From assembly GCA_964484185.1 (NCBI GenBank), contig CAZAEQ010000015.1, positions 26,362 to 90,361 of the forward strand: a stretch of DNA of 64,000 nucleotides, in the 5' to 3' direction. The DNA comes from F1-120-MAGs238 sp964484185. GTDB lineage: Bacteria > Planctomycetota > Phycisphaerae > Phycisphaerales > UBA1924. Of the stretch, positions 19,701 through 27,433 are shown one piece after another (position 1 is the stretch's first letter; each line of letters opens with the position of its first letter). The notes under the pieces were generated by a model that was given only the letters and a program-made list of their open reading frames with translations, did not search any database and was not told the origin of the DNA. A program made the translations under genes and the position numbers.

Positions 19701-20194
19701 TTGCGAGCGGCGGCCTCGGCATCAAACGCCGCTGCGGCAGCCTTCAGCTTTTCGCCCTGCACGGCATCGGCTTTCGTGAGCGTTTCAATCTGAGTCGTGC
19801 GCTGGTCAGCAGGTGCACGCATCAATTGGTCAAATCGAGCCGGAGAGAGCGAGTTGGTCCCGAGCTTGGCAAGCTCATCTTCATACGTCTGACGAAGCTT
19901 TTTCACGCGCTCGCCTGGCAGCGGCATCGTCACTTCAATGCGGTCACGACCCTGCGCAATAAACGTGATATCCAGTGTTCCCACCGGATTGATTCGTTGT
20001 TTCAACACGCTGATCGTCTGATCAAGTACAACCTTCGCGTTCTCATCAGGGCGAATTTGCACTGCATAAACCAGACTCACTCCACCGCGAAGGTCCTTGC
20101 CGAGCTTGAGCTTTTTTTCCAGCGGTACGATTGACCGCCAGCAGATCAAGAGCACCGCCAGCACCAGAACAGCAGAAAGGTAAATATTCCTCAT
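16706..20194 (-). CDS. secDF: Fused SecD-SecF protein translocase subunit
   Basis: Membrane proteins that use the proton gradient to pull exported proteins through SecYEG. SecD comes first: 'MRNIYLSAVLVLAV', 'GKDLRGGVSLVYAV', and the membrane part 'GLILTFGTAVDANVLIYERI'. SecF follows in the same chain: 'IEFLGGTQVEVQF' and 'AGFSLNDTIIIMDRIRE'. The chain has 1,162 residues, longer than separate SecD plus SecF. The surplus includes an Ala/Lys/Glu-rich, probably coiled-coil insert at about residues 90-200 of the periplasmic part. The ATG at 20194 is chosen because it starts the first membrane segment; a TTG 18 bases upstream is in frame. It lies downstream of tgt and yajC, the order common in bacteria. 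Confidence 0.95.
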   Translation of the reverse strand: MRNIYLSAVLVLAVLLICWRSIVPLEKKLKLGKDLRGGVSLVYAVQIRPDENAKVVLDQTISVLKQRINPVGTLDITFIAQGRDRIEVTMPLPGERVKKLRQTYEDELAKLGTNSLSPARFDQLMRAPADQRTTQIETLTKADAVQGEKLKAAAAAFDAEAAARKALADATTATGAERDMLVNAAGAAGEAFDLKRAEYFKSIVTAEDVRRVLSLSDKDRVLDDPEAKDPTKARVVIPSPQKQGLERLLATHPDAKAQIDRVISVHDAFMAERTTLDDPQDLVKLLKGAGVLTFRITVDPQSEGSANSHPNEADLREQLRARGPKNVKSTDARWYKLNKLESWYENVSGLKAIESFPAQYFANRGYVVEPFDGEYYMLAWDIPRLRLTPAEGDWAVAAARQTVDELNKPAIAFEMNPRGGALLGNLTLEPSKIKSKMAVMLDDEIYTAPTLQSAISRSGRITGSFEQSEVDYIVRVLNAGSLQAKLSPEPLSTQQVGPQLGQDNLDKGLKAGIIALVVVGGFMMVYYFGCGVISVVALLCNALIIVGAMALAQASFTMPGIAGLILTFGTAVDANVLIYERIREELRNGQDIRTAVRLGFHKALSSIVDGNVANLIVCIVLGYIGTPEIRGFAITMGIGVIGTLFSALVITRFFFDVLVFKLGWRRVTMLPMAVPAIQRLLTPHINWLKLRYVFFTVSFIYVSMGLYAAATRGEKMLHIEFLGGTQVEVQFKRGSDGKPLTLERAEVEDRVKAEASKLEDTKTSLQMQAIDVTPINPEAGGVRSSWFLIKTVATNQAAVEQVVSKALSGYIEQQQALKFDQSTERDWAKAPVYPINQATLGEVVGRTQYKDPVAKYDGGVAIVLDAIDPPVELTVLKARLDKARSRPEYADTLGRTREVVVLDENAGLVRSAVIVVRDEDSTVYTDEDRWNDRVARREWALTRDALTVAGTSASIQNFSPAIAETFKAQAVAATGLSFLLIGIYIWIRFKGFRYSFAAIIALVHDILTVIGAVAVCEILFEHSWGQPIARSLLLMPFKIDLNMVAAMLTVAGFSLNDTIIIMDRIRETKGKLVHASADIINSAINQTISRTVITSGLTLLSCVILYIFGGEGVRPFAFALTVGIGIGTYSSIAVAAPIVWSRKGSKETEASLEPGIVPSATS

Positions 20195-20311
20195 CGCGAA
20201 AGCTCGCTCCAAATCTCGTTCATTGCGAAATGTTCTGCCGCCCTCGAATCCTGGCGACCATCAGAAACACTCGCCTCCATGCGTGTACACATTCCGTCTC
20301 GTTCAAGTCAA

Positions 20312-20791
20312 TCAGACGCTGACTGTCGCCTCTTTTACTTCAACCTTTGAGTCAGGCAGTTCCTTGCCGCTGCGAACAACTCCAGCGAGGGCACTGCGGC
20401 TAAAACGAATCTTGCCCTGCTCTACCTGAAGGACCATTTCATCGTTTGTGAGTTCGCAGACCTGACCGATGACGCCGCCCGTCGTTGCGACCTTGTCGCC
20501 CTTCTTGACAGACTTCAACATCTCTTCGCGAACCTTGCCTTGCTTGCGACCCTGCCAGATCTGCCAGCCGATGATCAATGCAAAGACCACCAACATCGGA
20601 AGCATCATGCCAAACGGGTTCGCCGAACCAGCCGGCTGCGCGGGTAACGGAGTTCCGTTCGCGCCAGTTGATGTCGTAGTTGCCGGTGCGGCACTGGCGG
20701 CGGGTGCGGCGGTTGCGCCAGGGACGCCAACGGCTTGCCCTTGTTGCATTGAAACGAGCGAGGTCAACCAAGAGGTATGAATTGTGGTCAT
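20312..20791 (-). CDS. yajC: YajC preprotein translocase accessory subunit
   Basis: The partner of SecD-SecF in the inner membrane. After an Ala/Thr/Pro-rich leader of about 55 residues, longer than in most YajC proteins, comes the single membrane helix 'MMLPMLVVFALIIGWQIWQ', then the conserved basic stretch and 'SVKKGDKVATTGGVIGQV'. It lies between tgt (upstream, 86 bases) and secDF (downstream, 117 bases) on the same strand. Confidence 0.94.
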   Translation of the reverse strand: MTTIHTSWLTSLVSMQQGQAVGVPGATAAPAASAAPATTTSTGANGTPLPAQPAGSANPFGMMLPMLVVFALIIGWQIWQGRKQGKVREEMLKSVKKGDKVATTGGVIGQVCELTNDEMVLQVEQGKIRFSRSALAGVVRSGKELPDSKVEVKEATVSV

Positions 20792-20877
20792 GCGATAGCC
20801 TTGTGTTCGGGAGGAAATTTCAGGACCACTAGGATACGCACGCCGTTTGGGTTAGACGTGGCAACCATTCAAACAAC

Positions 20878-22137
20878 TCATCCTGGGTTTTCAATCCCCT
20901 TAGGCCCCGCCACTGGCCATCGGACCCAGAAACCAACCCAATCTCCAGTCTGAATAGTCGCACGCAGATCAGCCATAAACCTCTGAAAGTACCTGAGGTT
21001 GTGAAGGGTCACAAGAATCGGGCCAAGCATCTCTTCTGCATAGAACAGGTGCCGCAGATACGCCCGGCTGAAGGTTCCGCCTTGATACGTCAACCAACCG
21101 TGACTCGCCGGAGCACACGCGGGGCAATCGCACCCATGCTCAATCGGCAGATCATCTTCGGCATACTTGGCATTGCGAAGTCGAATCTGACCGGTCGCTG
21201 TAAACGCATTGGCGTTTCGACCGTTCCGAGTTGGCAGCACACAGTCGAACATATCTATACCCGCGCGGACTGCCATCACAATGTCGCGCTCATACCCCAC
21301 ACCCATCAGATACCGCGGCTTATCTGATGGCAACAGCGGCGCAGTATGCTCAACCACCTTCGCAATATCTTCCGTCGATTCCCCCACTGCCACGCCACCA
21401 ATTGCGTAGCCCGGTAATTCCACGTTGCACACCTGCTGCACACTCTTAGAACGTCGATCGAGATCGCTCCCACCTTGGGTAATTCCAAAGAGCGCCTGTT
21501 CATCAGGTCTCGCATGTGCCGACTTGCATCGTTCGAGCCACTTTGCAGTGCGATCCAGTGCAATATCCAATCGCGTGTTGTGGTCGTACCCCTTTTTCCC
21601 GGTATCGCGTCGGATCGCCGCTTCCCGCCGCGCAGTCTGTGTTTCATCAACACCCACGCCAGCAGCCGCATCTACCGGCGGCGGGCAATCGTCAAACGCC
21701 ATGATAATGTCCGCTCCAAGCTGGTTCTGCGTCTCAATCGCATTCTCCGGCGTCATCCGCACACTACTTCCATCCACGATCGATTTGAACGTTACGCCAT
21801 CATCATCAATGCGATTCGTCTGTGCCAGCGAAAAGGCCTGATACCCACCCGAGTCTGTCAGAATCGGCCCGCCCCAGTTCATGAATTTGTGCACGCCGCC
21901 ACGTCGCTTGATCAATTCCGAACCCGGCCGGAGCAGCAAGTGATATGTGTTGTTCAGCAATATCTGGGCGCCGGTTTCCTTCACCAGATGTGGCAGGATT
22001 CCCTTCACCGTTCCCTTGGTTCCCACAGGCATAAACGCTGGCGTATCGAACGCTCCATGCGGCGTAGTCACCCGCCCCACTCTGGCGCGGCTGGTTGAAC
22101 ACTGCTTCAGGATTTCAAATGTAAGAGGTTGCGGCAC
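20878..22137 (-). CDS. tgt: Queuine/preQ1 tRNA-ribosyltransferase
   Basis: Exchanges guanine-34 of GUN-anticodon tRNAs for the queuosine precursor. Active-site segments are intact: 'TDSGGYQAFSL' (general acid/base Asp), 'MFDCVLPTRNGRNANAFT' (nucleophile Asp), and the zinc site 'CDCPAC' with a distal His in 'TLHNLRYF'. It has 419 residues against about 375 usual; an insert near residues 150-190 (VDAAAGVGVDETQTARR onward) explains most of this. The start is GTG. It is first in the tgt-yajC-secDF run, with the rhomboid gene 21 bases upstream. Confidence 0.96.
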   Translation of the reverse strand: MPQPLTFEILKQCSTSRARVGRVTTPHGAFDTPAFMPVGTKGTVKGILPHLVKETGAQILLNNTYHLLLRPGSELIKRRGGVHKFMNWGGPILTDSGGYQAFSLAQTNRIDDDGVTFKSIVDGSSVRMTPENAIETQNQLGADIIMAFDDCPPPVDAAAGVGVDETQTARREAAIRRDTGKKGYDHNTRLDIALDRTAKWLERCKSAHARPDEQALFGITQGGSDLDRRSKSVQQVCNVELPGYAIGGVAVGESTEDIAKVVEHTAPLLPSDKPRYLMGVGYERDIVMAVRAGIDMFDCVLPTRNGRNANAFTATGQIRLRNAKYAEDDLPIEHGCDCPACAPASHGWLTYQGGTFSRAYLRHLFYAEEMLGPILVTLHNLRYFQRFMADLRATIQTGDWVGFWVRWPVAGPKGIENPG

Positions 22138-22158
22138 ACTACAAAGTAGCCCGCGATT

Positions 22159-23037
22159 TCACCCAGCGTTGCGGCGGCGATTGGTGTCCTGGCTCATCGT
22201 CGCGCGTTCTTTGTCCGTCAACGAATGCAGCCCCTTTTCAGAAACCTTCTTGAGAATCCGATCGATTTCCCGTGATTGAGCATCTGACTCTGCCTGGGTC
22301 AGCGGGCTTGCGACTTTTCGGTTCTTTTTCGAATTCGAAAACACATCAAAGAAATCTCGCAACAGGTGGAGACGGCGAATGAAGAAGTAGCCTGCGACCG
22401 CGCCACCAATGTGCGCCGCCTCGCCGCCCGCATTTGAAGAGCCCGCAACCAGCATGACGACGGAAATTCCAAGATACACATACACCAGTGTCCGCATCTT
22501 CATTGTGATCGGAATTGGAATGGCCGTGACTTTGGTCTCTGGTTCCAGATACGCACATGCCATCATGACGCCGAAAACACCTGCAGATGCGCCAACAAGC
22601 GGTGTCGAAGTGCTGTGAATCAGTACTCCAGGGATGTTTACATACTGCCCTATGGCATTCAGGAGAAAGTACATCAACCCGCCGCAGACGCCGCAAACTA
22701 TGTAGTATGCGAGATATCTGGTCTTGCCCAGGTGCTCTTCAACAATCCTGCCGAACATGTAGAGGCCCAGCATGTTCATCGCAATGTGCATCCAGCCTGC
22801 GTGAAGGAACTGAAAAGAAATGATGCGCCAAAACTCCAGTTTCGGCGGCATCAGCATCGCTGTAGAAAAATGCCCGAACTGCGCGATCCAGTTTCCCAGA
22901 TTTGGCGAGACCCAGCCCAATAGAAAGATCGCAACGTTGACGACGATCAGAACTGTGTTGAACGAACGAATGCGTCCGTTGCTCCACATCTGTGTTGGTT
23001 TGTTCTCTCGCGCGTATGGACGATCGTGTATTGACAT
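22159..23037 (-). CDS. Rhomboid-family intramembrane serine protease
   Basis: Cleaves membrane proteins within the bilayer. The catalytic Ser is in 'GASAGVFGVMMA', the partner His in 'AAHIGGAVAGYFF', and the conserved 'HAGWMHIAMNMLGLYMFG' loop is present; about six membrane helices. The last 35 residues form a soluble tail ('IDRILKKVSEKGLHSLTDKE') of the DUF6576 type seen on some rhomboids. A very similar tail ends the neighbouring degenerate protease at 23146. Tgt follows after 21 bases. Substrates are unknown. Confidence 0.93.
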   Translation of the reverse strand: MSIHDRPYARENKPTQMWSNGRIRSFNTVLIVVNVAIFLLGWVSPNLGNWIAQFGHFSTAMLMPPKLEFWRIISFQFLHAGWMHIAMNMLGLYMFGRIVEEHLGKTRYLAYYIVCGVCGGLMYFLLNAIGQYVNIPGVLIHSTSTPLVGASAGVFGVMMACAYLEPETKVTAIPIPITMKMRTLVYVYLGISVVMLVAGSSNAGGEAAHIGGAVAGYFFIRRLHLLRDFFDVFSNSKKNRKVASPLTQAESDAQSREIDRILKKVSEKGLHSLTDKERATMSQDTNRRRNAG

Positions 23038-23145
23038 AGTGGCCCAAACCCATAATCCAGTGTGCGTACCGGTCGAAGTGTCGGTAAGTTCGCTTGATTA
23101 TCGGCCACGCGGCCAGAGCGTCTCAATTGGACTTTGGATTTGGCG

Positions 23146-24210
23146 CTATCGCCGCGGATTCTTGCCGCGTAACTGCTCGGTTTCGCTTCGAAGGGTCGCC
23201 TGTTCTTGTTCCGTAAGGCTGCCAAGGCCATGCGAGCGTACCTTTGAGAGCAGCTCATCGATTGAAGGTCCGTGATTCGCAATTGGCTCAGTCGACATGG
23301 ACGTCAACACTTGTTCATCGTCCACATGCTCAGCAACCGCAATCCCTTCAATCCAGTCCGTGATGTCAAGGGCACGCTCAACAGCCGCATCTTCAATAAA
23401 CGCGAGTCGCCGCAGTTCGATCCAGCACACCAGTCCACCGACGGCTGCGAGAGCAACCAGTCGCATCTGTTCCGCCACGACCCCAACGACGAGCAGAGTC
23501 ACTGCGACCATCAATCCAAACTGAGCTGCGCCTTTGAGTGCCCCGCGCTGCCCCATCGATTTGGTCAACAGACACTGCATGACGCGGCCTGCATCGAGCG
23601 GCGGCATAGGCACCAGGTTCAGTAGCAGCATTAATACTGATCCGTAATACGTCCACCACAACACAACCTGCAATTCGGATTTGATTGTGCCTGCAAGTAT
23701 TCCCGGCTCGAGAATATTGAACCAAAGCGATTCGAGGGGCGCGCCCGCCCAGATCAACGCTCCGACTGCGATCGCGACCATTAAGAGGCTTGCCGCTAAA
23801 CCTGCTAATGGAGCCTTCAATCGTGGCATGAGGCCAAGCGGAGAAGAAAGGGCTCCGCCCTGCCACAAGACCATGCGGCCCGGAAGCCACCCGCCACGGC
23901 GTGAAATCACAATACGAGCAACTTCTCGCGCGAGCAGTACTACCACAAGTCCACACACAAGCGAAGCTTTGTGAAGCGGGCCTGGAACATCGGGACGGGC
24001 TGAAATGAGCAATTCTGCGGCGGCCCACACGATGAAAATCATGTGCATGCGCAGCTGTACACCATGGACGCGGAACAGCGGCACCGACCACGTCAGCGGG
24101 TCTTCGCCGCGACCGAGCAAACGGGCAATCCAATGCATCCGCCGCGGCACACCGGGACGCGAAGTCCGCGATGGCTCGTTGCTGAATGGATGTTTAGTTG
24201 ACTTGCCCAT
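23146..24210 (-). CDS. Site-2-protease-like membrane protein with degraded zinc motif
   Basis: Several membrane helices laid out as in M50 zinc proteases. The HExxH position reads 'LLAREVARIVISRRGG': the Glu is kept but both zinc-binding His are Arg. The second motif is 'NLVPMPPLDAGRV', with the Asp retained and a changed follow-on. It is therefore probably inactive as a protease and may bind substrates or regulate (inference). The C-terminal 33 residues ('IDELLSKVRSHGLGSLTEQE') match the tail of the adjacent rhomboid protease. The gene starts 2 bases after the NUDIX gene, so the two are almost certainly co-transcribed. Confidence 0.85.
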   Translation of the reverse strand: MGKSTKHPFSNEPSRTSRPGVPRRMHWIARLLGRGEDPLTWSVPLFRVHGVQLRMHMIFIVWAAAELLISARPDVPGPLHKASLVCGLVVVLLAREVARIVISRRGGWLPGRMVLWQGGALSSPLGLMPRLKAPLAGLAASLLMVAIAVGALIWAGAPLESLWFNILEPGILAGTIKSELQVVLWWTYYGSVLMLLLNLVPMPPLDAGRVMQCLLTKSMGQRGALKGAAQFGLMVAVTLLVVGVVAEQMRLVALAAVGGLVCWIELRRLAFIEDAAVERALDITDWIEGIAVAEHVDDEQVLTSMSTEPIANHGPSIDELLSKVRSHGLGSLTEQEQATLRSETEQLRGKNPRR

Positions 24211-24212
24211 TC

Positions 24213-24776
24213 TTAAATCAATCCCTTACTGGCGGCCCAGAGCAGTGTCAGAACTGACTTTGCGTCCAGGATTTCCCCGCGTTCAATCATTGCAAACGCC
24301 TCATCGCGTGGCACAACGTGCACCGTGATGTTCTCATCTGCTTCCAAATGCTGCCCGACCGCTGCAAGTCCTTTCGCCACATAGGCGTACATCAATTCGT
24401 CACTAAGCCCCGGCGAAGTATAAAACCGCCCAAGCTCGTCGATGGTTGCAGATTTGTAGCCAGTTTCTTCAATTAATTCGCGAGCGGCGGTGAATGCGGG
24501 TTCTTCCCCGGTTTCACGGGTTCCAGCGGGCAATTCCCAGAGCTCGCAGCCGGTTGCGGTGCGGAAATTACGAATGAGGACCACGCTCTTTGGCTGACCA
24601 GGAACTTCAAGAATGGGCAGAATGACCACTGCGCCCGGGTGCCGGACCACTTCCCGCTTCAAAAGCGTGCCATCGCGGCCAGCGAAAACAACCTGTTCAA
24701 AGTTAAACTTCGCGCCCTTATGAAGCACGGCACGCGAAACCTCGGCAGGAAGATTACGACTAACATCGGTTTCCAT
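24213..24776 (-). CDS. NUDIX hydrolase, ADP-ribose pyrophosphatase-like
   Basis: Hydrolyses nucleoside diphosphates linked to another group, probably ADP-ribose. A complete NUDIX box runs from 'GTRETGEE' through 'PAFTAARELIEETGY', fitting G-x5-E-x7-REUxEExGU exactly. Preceding 'ELPAG' and following 'FYTSPGLSDELMYAYVAKGL' are typical of the NudF group. It starts 18-66 bases from the divergent ABC ATPase gene, so both promoters lie within the short intergenic gap. Confidence 0.92.
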   Translation of the reverse strand: METDVSRNLPAEVSRAVLHKGAKFNFEQVVFAGRDGTLLKREVVRHPGAVVILPILEVPGQPKSVVLIRNFRTATGCELWELPAGTRETGEEPAFTAARELIEETGYKSATIDELGRFYTSPGLSDELMYAYVAKGLAAVGQHLEADENITVHVVPRDEAFAMIERGEILDAKSVLTLLWAASKGLI

Positions 24777-24842
24777 GGAAGGGAGATTCTAAGGGTGAGT
24801 GTGCAACCGGGCGCGATATTGAACTCAAAGCAGGACAATACC

Positions 24843-25685
24843 GTGCCATCTCACGCGCCTTCGGAAGAGATTTCTGCCCAGACAGGGCCGGTAATCAGGC
24901 TCCGGGATGTCCGAAAATCGTTTGGTAAGCTCAAAGTCCTTGACGGCGTCTCGATCGACTTTCCGCGGGGCAAGACCACGGTCGTCATGGGGCCATCGGG
25001 GTGCGGCAAGTCGGTCACGCTTAAGCACATTGTCGGGCTATTGCATCCAGACTCAGGCGAAGTCTGGTTTGAGGGTCACCGGATCGATCGTTTGCGTGAA
25101 AAGCAGCTGCGTGAGGTTCGATTGCAGATCGGCTTCCTATTCCAGCTCTCTGCGCTCTTTGATTCCATGACAGTCGGCGAGAATCTCGCGTTTCCACTGA
25201 TTGAGCATACCGACTTTGACTCGAAGAAGCGTGCTGCACGCATCGATGAAGCCTTGAGCGTGGTTGACATGCAGGGCTCAGAGAACCGCCAGCCATCTGA
25301 GCTTTCCGGCGGCCAGCGAAAGCGAGTCGCCCTGGCGCGAGCCATCGTGCTGCAACCGCGTGTTGTCCTGTACGATGAACCCACCACCGGGCTTGATCCG
25401 ATCCGAGCGGACGGCATCGACCAGCTCGTGAAGAAACTTCGTGATCGCCTCCACGTCACCAGTATCGTCGTCACGCACGACATGAACTCGGCCCGCAAGG
25501 TTGCTGACAAGGCCGTGCTCTTGCTCGATGGCAAGGTCGAAGCCGAGGGCACCTTCGCGGAACTTGAAGCCAATCCAAACTTCCGGGTACAACAATTCCT
25601 GCAAGGTGTATATCGTCGGGAGGATGGGGCATCTGAACGTCCATCCACACCCGGTCAGGCCGCCAGTCTTTCGGAGTTGATCTAA
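24843..25685 (+). CDS. Mla-type ABC transporter ATPase
   Basis: The cytoplasmic ATPase of a lipid-trafficking ABC system (MlaF/Ttg2A-like). Walker A is 'GPSGCGKSVTLK', the Q-loop is in 'IGFLFQLSALFDSMTVGEN' (family-typical), the signature is 'LSGGQRKRVALARAI', and Walker B is 'VVLYDEPTTGLDP'. The start is uncertain: GTG 24843 has AGGA 8 bases upstream; GTG 24801 (with AAGG 6 bases upstream) or GTG 24795 would add 14-16 residues. The stop codon touches the ATG of the MCE gene. No permease gene (MlaE) is adjacent. Confidence 0.92.
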   Translation: MPSHAPSEEISAQTGPVIRLRDVRKSFGKLKVLDGVSIDFPRGKTTVVMGPSGCGKSVTLKHIVGLLHPDSGEVWFEGHRIDRLREKQLREVRLQIGFLFQLSALFDSMTVGENLAFPLIEHTDFDSKKRAARIDEALSVVDMQGSENRQPSELSGGQRKRVALARAIVLQPRVVLYDEPTTGLDPIRADGIDQLVKKLRDRLHVTSIVVTHDMNSARKVADKAVLLLDGKVEAEGTFAELEANPNFRVQQFLQGVYRREDGASERPSTPGQAASLSELI

Positions 25686-26729
25686 ATGCCTCGCAGTTCT
25701 TTCAATCGCGATCTTCTCACCGGCCTGGTAGCAATCGCCGGCATCATCGGCCTTGTCGTCATGATGTGGCGATTTGGCGAGTTGTATCGCTTCACGCGCA
25801 AGTCCTATCCGCTCTATGTCCGCATGACCGCGGTCAACGGGCTCAGTTCCACATCCGGCGTCACGCTCAAAGGCGTCCGCGTCGGCGCGATCAGCGATAT
25901 TGAAACGACCAACGAGGGCGTGCTCATCACCATGCAGATCCGTGAGCCAAACAAAGTGCCAAAGGGCATGACGGTCTACATCGATCGTTCGTTTGTTGGC
26001 GAAGGCACGCTCGATTTCCGTCCGCCCAGTGACCCGACCACGCTTGTTCCCAATAGTTTCCTCGTGCAGGGCGAAATCATCCCTGAAGCAAGTCAACCGC
26101 CGATCGTCGCGGCGAGCTTGTTCTCTGATCTCAATGACACGGTGAAGGGCCCCATCCAAAGCATGGGCAAGGCCGCCGATCGCATTGAGGTCCTCGCCAC
26201 CAGTCTCGACGACACCGCGAAGAAATTCTCGGAAATGATCGAGCCGCGCACGCTTGCTGAAGTTGACTCTGGCGCAAAGCAGCCAAATCTTCGCAGCGCA
26301 CTTGCTCGCGCCGATCAAGCCATCGCCAGCGCAAACAAGTGGCTCGGCGATGAGTCAGCACTGGCCGATGCCAAGGCCTCGCTCTCGAAACTCAATCGCA
26401 TCCTCGATGAGGCCCAGGCGTTGCCCGACTCGATCACCACGGCCGTGAAAGATGCCAGCGGCTCGGTCACGAACATCTCCGACAAGGTCGGCAAGGCCAT
26501 CGACCAGGCCCAGGAAACCATGAAGACCATCGACGAGGCTTCGACCCGCCTCCGCGACATGGCCGACGCCGCGCAAAAGGGTGAGGGCACCATCGGCCAG
26601 CTCCTCCGCAACCCAGACCTCTATAACAACCTGAATCAGGCGGCCCTGCGGCTCGAAACCGCGATTGAAGATGCCCGCCAGCTCATCGACAAGTTCAAGA
26701 AGGAAGGCTTGCCGCTGAAGCTCAAATGA
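25686..26729 (+). CDS. MCE/MlaD-family lipid-binding protein
   Basis: One N-terminal membrane helix (LTGLVAIAGIIGLVVMMW) and a single MCE domain ('MTAVNGLSSTSGVTLKGVRV' and 'FVGEGTLDFRPP') at about residues 35-125. A long Ala/Asp-rich helical region follows, probably coiled coil, up to the end. MCE proteins form rings that carry phospholipids between membranes. It abuts the ATPase gene with no gap, so they form one unit. The permease must be encoded elsewhere. Confidence 0.92.
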   Translation: MPRSSFNRDLLTGLVAIAGIIGLVVMMWRFGELYRFTRKSYPLYVRMTAVNGLSSTSGVTLKGVRVGAISDIETTNEGVLITMQIREPNKVPKGMTVYIDRSFVGEGTLDFRPPSDPTTLVPNSFLVQGEIIPEASQPPIVAASLFSDLNDTVKGPIQSMGKAADRIEVLATSLDDTAKKFSEMIEPRTLAEVDSGAKQPNLRSALARADQAIASANKWLGDESALADAKASLSKLNRILDEAQALPDSITTAVKDASGSVTNISDKVGKAIDQAQETMKTIDEASTRLRDMADAAQKGEGTIGQLLRNPDLYNNLNQAALRLETAIEDARQLIDKFKKEGLPLKLK

Positions 26730-26942
26730 CCCTCCTCGCGGGTGGCCGCCAGCCAGCACCCTACACCCGACACGATTTTCTCAATATTGTGGTGTTCTCC
26801 CCACTCTGCCACCGATAGCTTGTGGTCTGGTCGCGGAATTGTCCTCTTCCTAGTGGCCGATTCGGCGGCAGGATTTTCGGAATCATCTCGCATTTCTTTC
26901 GATCTGCGCGACTTTCTGAAAGGTGCCGTGATAGCGTTTGGC

Positions 26943-27404
26943 ATGAGTGATCGGCCGGACAAACACACGGATGTGAACGCAAAGCAGGCCCAAACTCGAG
27001 ATGAGCAGGCCCGCAAAGATCAGGAAGCGTCAATGCTCGCGACACGCGAATCTCTTCCGGCCACACGCGATTCCATCACCCACAAATTCTGCATCGACCG
27101 CTATGAGGGGTACCTCATGATCGGCCTCTACGCAGATGGCCGCCCGGGCGAAATCTTCATCAAGATGGCCAAAGAAGGCTCGACGATCTCGGGATTGTGC
27201 CAGGCGTTCTGCCGCGCGTTCAGCCTCGCGATCCAGCACGGCCTTTCGATCAACGAAGCGGTCGCCCGCTTCAAAGACATGCGCTTTGAGCCCATGGGTT
27301 CAACATCAAACCCCGAGATTCCAGAAGCCGCATCGATCGTCGATTACGTCGCACGCTATCTCGAGCTGCACTTCAGCGAGCCGACGCGCGGCGTTCGTCG
27401 CTGA
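26943..27404 (+). CDS. Free-standing C-terminal domain of B12-dependent ribonucleotide reductase (TSCPD-type)
   Basis: The C-terminal 100 residues match the end of class II (NrdJ) ribonucleotide reductases: 'HKFCIDRYEGYLMIGLYADG' then RPGEIFIKMAKEGSTISGL, 'FEPMGSTSNPEI' and 'SIVDYVARYLELHF'. The first 50 residues are charged and low in complexity. No catalytic reductase domain exists nearby. It could be the small part of a split NrdJ or a regulator. The ATG at 26943 has no strong Shine-Dalgarno; a longer frame upstream lacks homology. The 213 bases upstream of it (26730-26942) hold nothing recognisable. It converges with the cyclophilin gene. Confidence 0.85.
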   Translation: MSDRPDKHTDVNAKQAQTRDEQARKDQEASMLATRESLPATRDSITHKFCIDRYEGYLMIGLYADGRPGEIFIKMAKEGSTISGLCQAFCRAFSLAIQHGLSINEAVARFKDMRFEPMGSTSNPEIPEAASIVDYVARYLELHFSEPTRGVRR

Positions 27405-27433
27405 TCTGGTCACACGCTCACTGCTGATAGTGC

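Noticed and set aside
18839..20134. 431-residue plus-strand frame opposite secDF
   Set aside because: Antisense to a certain gene, with Cys/His/Arg-rich content and no domain.
25278..26318. 346-residue minus-strand frame opposite the ABC ATPase and MCE genes
   Set aside because: It spans the opposite strand of two well-supported genes and has no domain of its own.
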